A stretch of 31,790 bases of DNA from JACJYC01 sp964558465 (GTDB taxonomy: Bacteria > Bacteroidota > Bacteroidia > Chitinophagales > Saprospiraceae): NCBI GenBank assembly GCA_964558465.1, contig CAZLEF010000084.1, forward strand, positions 1 to 31,790. The letters are read 5' to 3'. Numbering within the stretch: the first letter of the stretch is position 1; every line of letters begins with the position of its first letter. The notes under the pieces are model-generated. The model was not told where the DNA came from. It did no database searches and was given only the letters and a program-made list of their open reading frames with translations. Positions 1 through 7,802 of the stretch are shown in pieces. A program made the position numbers and the translations under genes.

Positions 1-123
1 TAGTCGGGGCTCTCACCCTCTCACCTCTCTCACCTCTCTCACCCTCTCACCTCTCTCACCCTCTCACCTCTCTCACCCTCTCACCCTCTCACCTCTCTCA
101 CCCTCTCACCCTCTCACCCTCTC
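1..123. repeat. short tandem array, unit CTCTCACC
   Basis: The first 123 bases are a tandem array of an 8-9 base word, CTCTCACC(T), repeated about fourteen times and cut by the window edge. It runs directly into the stop codon of the minus-strand gene that follows: that gene's TGA lies inside the repeat word read on the minus strand (GGTGAGAG). No gene is visible here. Confidence 0.9.
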
Positions 124-1219
124 ACCTACCTTCCACCCATTCCGCCACAAAAAGATTGGTGTCATGGGTGCCCCCGTTGTTGCGGTTGGAGGAGAAGACC
201 AGGTGTTTGCCATCGTGAGAAAACATCGGGAAGGAATCAAAAACCGGGTCGAAAGTAACTTGTTCCAGGCCGCTGCCGTCCAGGTTGACGGAGAAAATAT
301 TGAATTTCGGACGCCCCCCCTCAGGGCTGTGGTGATTGGAAGAAAAAACGATTTTGTTGCCTGAAGGCGTGAAATAAGGCGCCCAGTTGGCCTTACCCAG
401 TTGAGTGACCTGGCGGGCGTCGCTGCCGTCTGCGTTTGCCACAAAGATCTCCATGTTGGTCGGTTGAACCATTTGTTTGGCCAGTAAACTTTTGTAGGTC
501 GCCACCTCTTCTGCCGACTTCGGACGGGAGGCCCGCCAGACCAGTTTGGAGCCGTCGGGAGAGAAAAAAGCCCCTCCGTCATACCCCAGTTCTTTGGTAA
601 TTTGTCTGACGTCGGTTCCATCCACATTCATGGTGTACAATTCCAGGTCGCCGGAGCGGTCGGAAGTGAAAACAATCCTGGCGCCGTCGGGCGAAAGGGT
701 CGCCTCTGCATCGTATCCTTTGGTATTGGTCAGTTGCCGGAGGATATTGCCCTTCAGGTCGGCGACAAAAATATCAAAAGAGCTGAAAACCGGCCAGACG
801 TACTTCCCGTCCAGTGTCCGGGGCGCCGAAGGGCAGGTATCTGCAGCAAGGTGGGTGGAAGCGTACAGGATCGAGGTGTCGCCCGGCATAAAAAAAGCGC
901 AGGTGGTGCGGCCTTTGCCCGTGCTGATCATTTGTGGGCGATCACCGGAATAGCCGCCAACAGGCATGTAAAAGATCTGATCGCAGGCAGCGCCCCAGCC
1001 GGGATTCGTAGCCTGGAAAGACAACATCTGGTTATTGAAACTGAAATACGCTTCGGCATTGTCGCCCCCAAAAGTGAGTTGCTTCAGGTTGCGCAAATGG
1101 GCTTCCTGCTCATTGCGCAACGTATCTGCAGGCGGCGGCGTTTCGTTTTCCGTTTCCTTAACCGAAGGCTGGCAGGCTGCCAGAAGAATCAACAAAAAGA
1201 AGGATCCCAGGTATTTCAT
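122..1219 (-). CDS. PD40/TolB-like beta-propeller lipoprotein
   Basis: This 365-residue protein is probably a lipid-anchored beta-propeller. The N-terminus is a lipoprotein signal with lipobox LAAC, the cysteine at residue 16. From about residue 40 it carries WD40-like PD40 repeats, seen as SPDGARIVFTSDRSGDLELY near 176-195, FSPDGSKLVWRASR near 219-232, TPSGNKIVFSSN near 284-295 and SHDGKHLVFSSN near 334-345. TolB-family propellers use such repeats for protein binding in the envelope, but this is not TolB of the Tol-Pal system by context; no pal or tolA genes are nearby. A TATTTTTG word 15-22 bases upstream of the ATG resembles a Bacteroidota -7 element. The stop lies in the repeat array at the window start. 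Function beyond a surface or periplasmic binding role is unknown. Confidence 0.85.
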   Translation of the reverse strand: MKYLGSFFLLILLAACQPSVKETENETPPPADTLRNEQEAHLRNLKQLTFGGDNAEAYFSFNNQMLSFQATNPGWGAACDQIFYMPVGGYSGDRPQMISTGKGRTTCAFFMPGDTSILYASTHLAADTCPSAPRTLDGKYVWPVFSSFDIFVADLKGNILRQLTNTKGYDAEATLSPDGARIVFTSDRSGDLELYTMNVDGTDVRQITKELGYDGGAFFSPDGSKLVWRASRPKSAEEVATYKSLLAKQMVQPTNMEIFVANADGSDARQVTQLGKANWAPYFTPSGNKIVFSSNHHSPEGGRPKFNIFSVNLDGSGLEQVTFDPVFDSFPMFSHDGKHLVFSSNRNNGGTHDTNLFVAEWVEGR

Positions 1220-1625
1220 GCCGTTTTTTGGCGCAAAAATAAATGCAGATTTCGATTGATAGGGCCAACCCGCGCTCCAATGATGAAATATTACGATTTA
1301 ATGACGCAAGGAGGATGAACAATGCGAGTCAATTGTTTGGGATTGTTTGGGGTTGTTTGGGGTTGTTTGGGGTTGTTTGGGATTGTTTGGGGTTGTTTGG
1401 GGTTGTTGAAAGCCGTTAACCACAATGAACCACAATGAACCATTACACCCAAAAGCTTTTACTCCGCCTATTGAAACGACCCCAAAATCCTCCCGGAATA
1501 CAATTTTTTCCGCTTTCACACAACGCAAGCCCGGATTTGTTCGTATTATTGCAGGATCAATAGCGGCTTTATTAACCTTGTCCCGGATCCTCTTCTGATC
1601 ACCCTGAACCGAAAAATCATATAAC
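1220..1625. other. divergent intergenic region with repeat arrays
   Basis: A gap of about 400 bases separates the PD40 lipoprotein from the secreted repeat protein, which are transcribed away from each other, so it should contain both promoters. It holds the GGTTGTTTGG array at 1331-1406 and a two-copy AACCACAATG repeat near 1419-1446. An open frame on the minus strand (1298-1627) reads through the array and encodes low-complexity sequence; I do not consider it a gene. Confidence 0.6.
1331..1406. repeat. tandem array, unit GGTTGTTTGG (10 bp)
   Basis: Seven consecutive 10-base units plus a partial one, GGTTGTTTGG or GATTGTTTGG, lie in register between two divergent genes. The same word family (TTGTTTGGGG, or CCCCAAACAA on the other strand) returns at 3916-3980, 20154-20210 and 21330-21420. 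Confidence 0.9.
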
Positions 1626-3908
1626 ATGACCGCTTGTCATTTTTCACGCGCATTTGCAGCCGCATTTCTGCTCATTGGTTTTAACCTTTACGGCCAGGTC
1701 CCGACCATCCAGGATTGCCTGGGCGCCATCCCGGTCTGCCAGGAAGTGTACACGGAATCCCAGGCGCCCTCCGGCGATGGAAATTACGACAACGAGATCA
1801 ATACAGCAATCAGTTGTACAGACGGCGAAGTGAGTTCAATCTGGTACACGTTTACCGTCCAGGAAGACGGCTTCCTCGGTTTTGTGATCACCCCCAACAA
1901 CGCCAACGACGACTACGACTGGGCTTTGTTCGACATCACCAACGCTACCTGCGCCCAGATCAGAACCAACCCCAGCCTGATGGTGAGTTGCAATGCGTCG
2001 GGCGGAAGCGGCTGCCACGGACCGACCGGCGCAACGGGCGGCACGCCTTATGATATCCAGGGCGCCGGCTGCGATCAGTTCCCGCCTAACATCAACGGCG
2101 GATTTACCCCGTTCAACGACCGGGTGCCCATGCAAGCCGGGCGCACCTACGTGCTCATGGTCTCCAACTGGACCCAGTCCCAAAACGGTTACAAGATCGA
2201 TTTCGGACCCTCTACCGGCCTGGGTATCATCGACGAAAGCCGGCCGATGGTTGCTGAGATCGAACCGCCCGACCAATGCGGCGAATTCAAGATCCACCTG
2301 GAATTCAATGAAAATATCCGGTGCAATACCATCCAGAACAGCAACTTCCGGCTCACCGGCCCCGGCGGCCCTTACACCCTTACGGTGGCCAACAGCGTTT
2401 GCAACTCCGGCGGCGAATATGCCCGTGAAATGGACCTGATCATCGACCCGCCGCCCGCCGAACTGGGCGACTACCTCTTCGAAGTGCTCAGCAACGAAAC
2501 CACCCAGTTGCTGGATCTTTGCGGCAACCCGTCCAATATTTTCTCTTATACCTTTACCGTCGATTATCCACCCTATATCAATGTCGAACTGGGTGGCGAC
2601 ACATCCCTGCTTTGTGTAGGCCAATCCGTGATCCTGGATGCGACCAACCCGCTGGCAACCTACAATTGGCAGGATGGATCGACCGGCCCGACTTTTAACG
2701 TGACCACACCGGGAACGTACCGGGTCACCGTCGTCAACGCCTGCGGAACCCGGACGGACCAACTGCAGGTTTTTTACCTCAACGAACCGCCCAAAGTAGC
2801 CTTCGGCCCGGATCAAACCCTTTGTCCCGGCCAAACCCTGCAACTGAACGCTGCCAATCCATTCGGGGTCTATCAATGGCACGACGGTTCTTCCGCGCCG
2901 GCCTTCACCGTTTTTGCCCCCGGGGTCTATTCCGTGGAAATCACCAATGCCTGCGGGTTTGCCACGGATCAGATCACCGTTGATTACGTTCAACCTATCG
3001 ACCTCGAACTCGGCCCCGATGAAGTGCTCTGCAAAGGAACCGACCTGGTTTTTGACGTCACCCAGCCCGACGCTATTTCCTACCTCTGGCAAGACGGCAG
3101 CGCCGGACCGGTGTACAACGTAACCGAAAACGGCGCCTACAGCGTAACCGTTTCCACCGATTGCGAAACCAAAACCGACCAGATCAATATCACTTTTATC
3201 GAAGATCCCGAAGTGGAACTGGGGCCCGATGAAACCATCTGCGAAGGCGAAACGCTGCTGCTGGACGTTACCATACCCGGCGCCGCTTATGCCTGGTCGG
3301 ACGGCTCAACAGCCTCCGCCCGCCAGATCGATCAAACCGGGGAATACGCCGTTACAGTAACCACCGCCTGCAACCAGTTGACCGACCGGATGCGGCTCAC
3401 CGTCATCGACTCTATTGAAACCGAACTGGGCCGGGATACGTTTATTTGCCCGGGAGAGGTCATTATACTGGATGCTTCAGCCGGCACACAAGCCACCTAC
3501 CAATGGTCGAACGGCGAACTCAAACCCACCATCATCGTCCGGGAAGCCGGGGTGTATACGGTCAATGTCGCGAACGATTGCCAGGCCATTACCGACCGTA
3601 TCGAGGTCAAGGAATGCGAAATTTGCACCCTGTTTTTACCCAACGGTTTTTCACCCAACGATGACGGTATCAACGATCTGTTCAAACCCGGCTACGAATG
3701 CCAGATCCTGTCTTACCAGCTCAAAGTTTTTGACCGCTGGGGCGCCCAACTGTTCGAAACGACCGACATCGAACAGGGATGGAACGGCAAACGCAACGGA
3801 ACCCGGCTCAGCCCTGGCGTCTACGTCTGGTGGATCGATTTCACCGTAATGGAAAACGGAAGGCCCAGAGAAGACCGGATTACGGGGGATGTGGTGTTGA
3901 TGAAGTAG
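1626..3908 (+). CDS. secreted repeat protein with type B (CHU_C) sorting domain
   Basis: A 760-residue exported protein. Residues 1-24 form a signal peptide ending LYGQ. Residues about 25-200 form a cysteine-containing beta domain (SIWYTFTV, then MQAGRTYVLMVSNW) like those seen in Bacteroidota surface proteins. From about residue 320 there are five copies of a 69-70 residue module of the pattern LGxDxxLCxGxxLxLD...YxWxDGS...GxYxVxVxxxCxxxTDxI, starting near 320, 392, 460, 530 and 598. The C-terminus (about 665-760) begins LFLPNGFSPNDDGINDLF, the hallmark of the gliding-motility-associated CHU_C domain, a type IX secretion type B signal. The module resembles Ig-like or PKD-like surface repeats; ligand unknown. 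Probably a cell-surface or secreted adhesin-like protein. It precedes gldG, separated by a repeat array. Confidence 0.93.
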   Translation: MTACHFSRAFAAAFLLIGFNLYGQVPTIQDCLGAIPVCQEVYTESQAPSGDGNYDNEINTAISCTDGEVSSIWYTFTVQEDGFLGFVITPNNANDDYDWALFDITNATCAQIRTNPSLMVSCNASGGSGCHGPTGATGGTPYDIQGAGCDQFPPNINGGFTPFNDRVPMQAGRTYVLMVSNWTQSQNGYKIDFGPSTGLGIIDESRPMVAEIEPPDQCGEFKIHLEFNENIRCNTIQNSNFRLTGPGGPYTLTVANSVCNSGGEYAREMDLIIDPPPAELGDYLFEVLSNETTQLLDLCGNPSNIFSYTFTVDYPPYINVELGGDTSLLCVGQSVILDATNPLATYNWQDGSTGPTFNVTTPGTYRVTVVNACGTRTDQLQVFYLNEPPKVAFGPDQTLCPGQTLQLNAANPFGVYQWHDGSSAPAFTVFAPGVYSVEITNACGFATDQITVDYVQPIDLELGPDEVLCKGTDLVFDVTQPDAISYLWQDGSAGPVYNVTENGAYSVTVSTDCETKTDQINITFIEDPEVELGPDETICEGETLLLDVTIPGAAYAWSDGSTASARQIDQTGEYAVTVTTACNQLTDRMRLTVIDSIETELGRDTFICPGEVIILDASAGTQATYQWSNGELKPTIIVREAGVYTVNVANDCQAITDRIEVKECEICTLFLPNGFSPNDDGINDLFKPGYECQILSYQLKVFDRWGAQLFETTDIEQGWNGKRNGTRLSPGVYVWWIDFTVMENGRPREDRITGDVVLMK

Positions 3909-3915
3909 TTGCTTT

Positions 3916-4022
3916 TGTTTGGGGTTGTTTGGGATGGTTTGGAATGGTTTGGAATGGTTTGGGGTGGTTTGGGGTTGTTTGCATCAACGCATCAACAAAT
4001 CAACGCATCAACAAATCAACAA
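3916..4022. repeat. composite tandem array (TTTGGGGTTG then ATCAACAA units)
   Basis: Starting 7 bases after the preceding stop codon, about seven units of a TTGTTTGGGG/ATGGTTTGGA word run to 3980, followed by five units of the octamer ATCAACAA/ATCAACGC to 4022. The two word families also occur separately elsewhere in the window. The array occupies most of the leader of gldG. Confidence 0.9.
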
Positions 4023-4063
4023 CTTGGGGTTGGGGGTGATTGATAAACAGGTTATTTTTGAAG

Positions 4064-5821
4064 ATGAAAAAAAGTCCTAAAATACAATCGTTATTGCAGC
4101 TCCTGCTCTTTGCGGGCATTGTAGTATTCATTAATATTCTGGCCAACGCCAGGATCGGGGATACTTCCCTGTACGGATCGATCGACCTGACGGAAGAGAA
4201 AAAATTCACCCTGACCAAAAATACCCGGCAGATCCTGGACAGCCTCGACAAGGTGATCTTCGTCCGCGTGCTGCTGGACGGGGATTTTCCGGCCGGATTC
4301 AAACGGCTGCAGCGGGAAACCGGCGAACTGCTGGAAGATTTCCGGAGCCGCTCTCCACTGGTGGAATACGTCTTTTTTAACCCGAATACCGGAACCAACG
4401 ACGAAATCAACCAGCGCCGGAAACAATTCCGGGAAGAATACAACATGAACCCGGTATCCCTGCGGGTGGAAAACAAGGCGGGGTCCCGGCAAGAAGTGAT
4501 TTTTCCTTACGCCATTGTATCCCTGGGCGAAAGGGACCTTGTCGTCAATTTGCTGGAAAACGAAATTCCCGGCGTGCTCCCCGACGAGATCATCAATACC
4601 TCCGTTGAACTTCTGGAATACAAGTTCATCAATGCCATCCAAAAACTGATGCAATCTCCGGGGGACAAACCGGCCATCCTCTTTACCGCCGGGCACGGCG
4701 AACTGCTGGAATTGGAAACCGCCGATCTGGAAACCGACCTCCGGCAGTTTTACAACACGGGCCGCATTGTCCTCGACAGTGTTCCCTTTATCCCCGATCA
4801 GGTGAAAACCCTTGTGGTCGCCAAACCCAAAACCGCTTTTTCCGAAAAAGACAAGTTCAAGATTGACCAGTACATCATGGGCGGCGGAAAAGTGCTTTGG
4901 CTGATCGACCCGATCGGCGCCGACCTGGATTCCCTGCGCGGGAGGCGCGAGTTTTACCCTCAACTCAACCCGCTGAACCTCGACGATCAGTTGTTCAAAT
5001 ACGGCGTCCGGATCAAGGAAAACCTGGTGCTGGACATGCAATGCTCCCTCATCTCCCTGACCGCAGGCATGATCGGCGATCAGGAGAAAAAAGACTACTT
5101 GCCTTACCCCTATCATATTGTGGTTTCCCCCCGGGTAGACCATCCGATTGTCAAAGGGCTGGGCTTGCTGAACCTTCAGTATCCAAGCCCCATTGATACA
5201 GAAAATGCAACGCCCCCGGGGGTCGACCGGACGGTCCTGCTCACGTCTTCCGATAAATCCCTGTTCCAGATGCTACCAGTGGGGCTGGATTTCAATTTCC
5301 AGCGTTACGGCCTCGACGAGACCAAATTCAACAAAGGCCCCCAGCCGCTGGCCGTTTTGCTGGAGGGTGAATTTCCGTCCTTCTTCACCAACCGGATAGA
5401 TGAAAGCTTTCTGGCTGCGTACCGGCAGATCGGCGCGCAGTTCAGGGAAAAAAGCCCCTCAACCCGCATGATCGTGGTAGCCGACGGCGATATGGCCCGC
5501 AACCTCGTCAACTGGAAGGACGGCCGCTACGGCAAACTGGGGTTTAACCCCTGGGAATTTGAGGGGAAAGGCTATCTTTTTGCGAATAAAGACTTCCTGA
5601 TCAACGCCATTGAATACCTGATCGACAACAAGGGGGTGATCGAGGCGCGATCCAAAAACGTCGAACTGCGGTTGCTCGATACCGGCCGGGCCGAACGAAA
5701 TGCAGGCGCGTGGCGTTTGTTAAATATGGGGGTCCCGCTGTTGTTACTTGCATTGTTCGGGGTCCTGTATAACCATTTCCGCCGCCGGCGGTTTGCGCGT
5801 AACCCTTCAGACAAAACATGA
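4064..5821 (+). CDS. gldG: GldG-family gliding motility ABC transporter-associated protein
   Basis: About 585 residues, close to the usual GldG length. GldG works with the ABC ATPase GldA and the permease GldF in gliding motility of Bacteroidota. An N-terminal membrane anchor (LLLFAGIVVFINILANA) is followed by a large periplasmic region with the family start YGSIDLTEEKKFTLTKNTRQ, and by ABC-type uncharacterised-transport features such as ILFTAGHGELLELE and GGGKVLWLIDP. A second membrane helix (MGVPLLLLALFGVLYNHF) and a basic tail close the protein. The ATG at 4064 is preferred over an in-frame TTG at 4040 because it places the anchor normally. Its stop overlaps the next start (ATGA). Unusually, no gldF permease gene lies directly upstream. 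Confidence 0.88.
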   Translation: MKKSPKIQSLLQLLLFAGIVVFINILANARIGDTSLYGSIDLTEEKKFTLTKNTRQILDSLDKVIFVRVLLDGDFPAGFKRLQRETGELLEDFRSRSPLVEYVFFNPNTGTNDEINQRRKQFREEYNMNPVSLRVENKAGSRQEVIFPYAIVSLGERDLVVNLLENEIPGVLPDEIINTSVELLEYKFINAIQKLMQSPGDKPAILFTAGHGELLELETADLETDLRQFYNTGRIVLDSVPFIPDQVKTLVVAKPKTAFSEKDKFKIDQYIMGGGKVLWLIDPIGADLDSLRGRREFYPQLNPLNLDDQLFKYGVRIKENLVLDMQCSLISLTAGMIGDQEKKDYLPYPYHIVVSPRVDHPIVKGLGLLNLQYPSPIDTENATPPGVDRTVLLTSSDKSLFQMLPVGLDFNFQRYGLDETKFNKGPQPLAVLLEGEFPSFFTNRIDESFLAAYRQIGAQFREKSPSTRMIVVADGDMARNLVNWKDGRYGKLGFNPWEFEGKGYLFANKDFLINAIEYLIDNKGVIEARSKNVELRLLDTGRAERNAGAWRLLNMGVPLLLLALFGVLYNHFRRRRFARNPSDKT

Positions 5822-6819
5822 AAAAAACGCTCTTTTTACTTTTGGCTTTCCTCATGCTGGGGGCAGCCGCCGTTTGGTATTTGTCGAACGGCGCCGATAA
5901 AAAAACCAGCCGCCTGGCTGCCGAACGGACGTTTGCCGTGCCGGATACCGCCCAGATTTACAAGATCTTCATCGCCGACCGCCACGGGGTAAAAACCCTG
6001 CTGGAGCGAAAAAACGGCTACTGGCAATACAACGGCAAATACCGCGCCCGGGAAAATGCCATGGAAAACCTCCTGGATGCCATCCGCCGCGTTGAAATGA
6101 AATTTATGCCTACACAGGCGATGGCCGAAAACATCATCAAAAACCTGGCTTCCGACGGGATTAAAGTGGAGATCTACGGTCAAAAAGACAAATTGCTGAT
6201 GGCCTATTACATCGGCGGCGCCACCACGGATGAACAAGGTACTTTTATCCTGCGCGAGGATTTCGACCAGCCCTATGTCGCCCACCTGCCCGGCTGGGTG
6301 GGCAACCTGCGTTTCCGGTACAACCTCGCCGGCGACGAATGGCGCGACCGGGCCGTTTTTTCCACCCCCCTGGAAAATATCCAGGCCCTCTCGGTCGAAT
6401 ACCCGCTGCAGCGCGACAAATCCTTCCGGATCGAACGCAAAGACGGAGAATTTGTGCTTTATCCCTTTTACGAGATCACGCCGATGATCGGCAAACCACT
6501 GCGCAAAGGCGCTATTGAAAGTTACCTGACCGGTTTTTCCTACGTGTCCGCCGAAACCTTCCAGAACCGCAACCCGGCCAAAGACTCCCTGGATAAAATG
6601 GTACCCTTCTGCCAGATCATGCTGACCGATACCAAAGGCGATACCCGCTCGGCCCGGTTTTACCCCAGGGATCCCCAGATCGTGCAAAATCCGGTCACCG
6701 GCCAGAATGAACAGTCAGTCGAACGATTCAACTGCCTTTCCAGTACAGGCGATTTTATGGTGGTGCAAAACGTACTCCTGAAAAAGGTATTATGGGCCTA
6801 TGACTACTTCTACGAGTAA
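5818..6819 (+). CDS. DUF4340-type membrane-anchored protein
   Basis: A 333-residue protein with one N-terminal hydrophobic segment (FLLLAFLMLGAAAVWYLS, about residues 5-22) and a soluble, probably periplasmic remainder. The pattern, including an early ADRHGVKTLLERKNGYWQYN stretch and later LPGWVGNLRFRYNLAGDEWRDR, matches DUF4340 proteins, which are commonly encoded directly after gldG-like genes. The start codon overlaps the gldG stop by 4 nt, indicating translational coupling, and its own 3' end overlaps the glycosyltransferase start by 20 nt. A role as a partner of the GldG complex is inferred from position only. Confidence 0.8.
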   Translation: MKKTLFLLLAFLMLGAAAVWYLSNGADKKTSRLAAERTFAVPDTAQIYKIFIADRHGVKTLLERKNGYWQYNGKYRARENAMENLLDAIRRVEMKFMPTQAMAENIIKNLASDGIKVEIYGQKDKLLMAYYIGGATTDEQGTFILREDFDQPYVAHLPGWVGNLRFRYNLAGDEWRDRAVFSTPLENIQALSVEYPLQRDKSFRIERKDGEFVLYPFYEITPMIGKPLRKGAIESYLTGFSYVSAETFQNRNPAKDSLDKMVPFCQIMLTDTKGDTRSARFYPRDPQIVQNPVTGQNEQSVERFNCLSSTGDFMVVQNVLLKKVLWAYDYFYE

Positions 6820-7747
6820 TAATCCCCGCATTTCCATCGTCGTTTGCACTTATAACCGCTGCGACCTGCTGGCCTTGTGCCTTGAAGCGCTGACCCAACA
6901 GAAGGCGGCGCCCGGTCTTTTTGAAGTTTTGGTCGTCGACAACAATTCCACCGACGCCACCGCCGAAGTGGTCAAAAGTTTCCGGGAAAAAAGCGAAATC
7001 GACCTGCGTTATTGCCTGGAGACACAGGTCGGGCTGAGTTTTGCCCGCAATACCGGCTTTCGCGAAGCCAAAGCCCCCTGGATCGCCTATATCGACGACG
7101 ACGCAAAGGCACGGCCCGACTTCGTTGAACGCGCCCTGTGGATGACCGAAAATACAGACTATCCCTTCTTCGGCGGGCTCGACGTTCCCTGGTATCCTTT
7201 CGGCAAACCCGCCTGGTACAAAGACCGCTACGCCAGCACACGTTACCGCCACAAAGATATCGCTACCCTTACCGGCGACGAACACGCCTTCGGTTGTGTG
7301 ATGGTCATGCGCAAGGATATCCTCGAGCAATTCAACGGTTTCAACACCGGTATCGGCATGCGTGGCAAAGAAGTAGGGTACAACGAAGAGACCGAGTTGC
7401 AGAACCGCCTCCGCGCCCAGGGCCTCCGGATCGGTTACGACCCGCACCTGGTGATCGACCACGCCGTGGCGCCGCATAAACTGAAGATCGACTGGTTCTT
7501 CCAGGCTGCCTTTGCCCACGGCCGCGACAAGATCCGCAGCGGCATGACTTCCTCAGCGCCGTTCAACCTCTTCCTCATCGCCTTCACCGGCCTCGCCCTC
7601 ACGTTTTTTGACCTGTTAAAGAACTCCGTCAAACTCCTCGTTGTCAAAAATTATTTCCTCGAAAACTGGCTGATCGATACTTTCCGGAAGGCCGCCAAGC
7701 GGGTGGGAATGGTGTATACGGGGTTGTTTAACCACTTAGGACACTAA
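6800..7747 (+). CDS. family 2 glycosyltransferase
   Basis: A 315-residue GT-A fold enzyme expected to move a sugar from a nucleotide donor to a surface glycan or lipid acceptor. It shows the GT2 start ISIVVCTYNR (about residues 11-20), the VVDNNSTDAT segment, the metal-binding IDDDA near residue 97 and an acidic motif EVGYNEETELQNRL in the region of the catalytic base. A hydrophobic C-terminal stretch (FNLFLIAFTGLALTFFDLL) suggests membrane association. It overlaps the DUF4340 gene by 20 nt, so it is probably cotranscribed with gldG. The last residues, NHLGH, and the stop codon are encoded inside the hairpin repeat that follows, which suggests the native C-terminus was altered when the repeat arose. 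Sugar specificity cannot be told. Confidence 0.88.
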   Translation: MTTSTSNNPRISIVVCTYNRCDLLALCLEALTQQKAAPGLFEVLVVDNNSTDATAEVVKSFREKSEIDLRYCLETQVGLSFARNTGFREAKAPWIAYIDDDAKARPDFVERALWMTENTDYPFFGGLDVPWYPFGKPAWYKDRYASTRYRHKDIATLTGDEHAFGCVMVMRKDILEQFNGFNTGIGMRGKEVGYNEETELQNRLRAQGLRIGYDPHLVIDHAVAPHKLKIDWFFQAAFAHGRDKIRSGMTSSAPFNLFLIAFTGLALTFFDLLKNSVKLLVVKNYFLENWLIDTFRKAAKRVGMVYTGLFNHLGH

Positions 7748-7802
7748 GGAACACTTAGACTGCATACGTCAATCTTAGTGTCCTTAGTGTCCTTAGTGGT
7801 TA
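7729..7802. terminator. bidirectional hairpin made of CTTAGTGTC-type units
   Basis: Arms 7729-7758 and 7774-7802 are near-perfect inverted copies (TAACCACTTAGGACACTAAG against CTTAGTGTCCTTAGTGGTTA) around a 15-base loop. Each arm is itself a 9-base tandem repeat. The hairpin sits exactly between two convergent genes and contains both of their stop codons, so it probably ends both transcripts. There is no clear T-run, so intrinsic termination is inferred from position. Confidence 0.7.

Noticed and set aside
1298..1627. 109-residue open frame on the minus strand
   Set aside because: Its second half is translated tandem repeat and it overlaps the start region of the exported protein gene; no family likeness.
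1836..3092. 418-residue minus-strand open frame
   Set aside because: Antisense shadow of the CHU_C protein, low-information composition.
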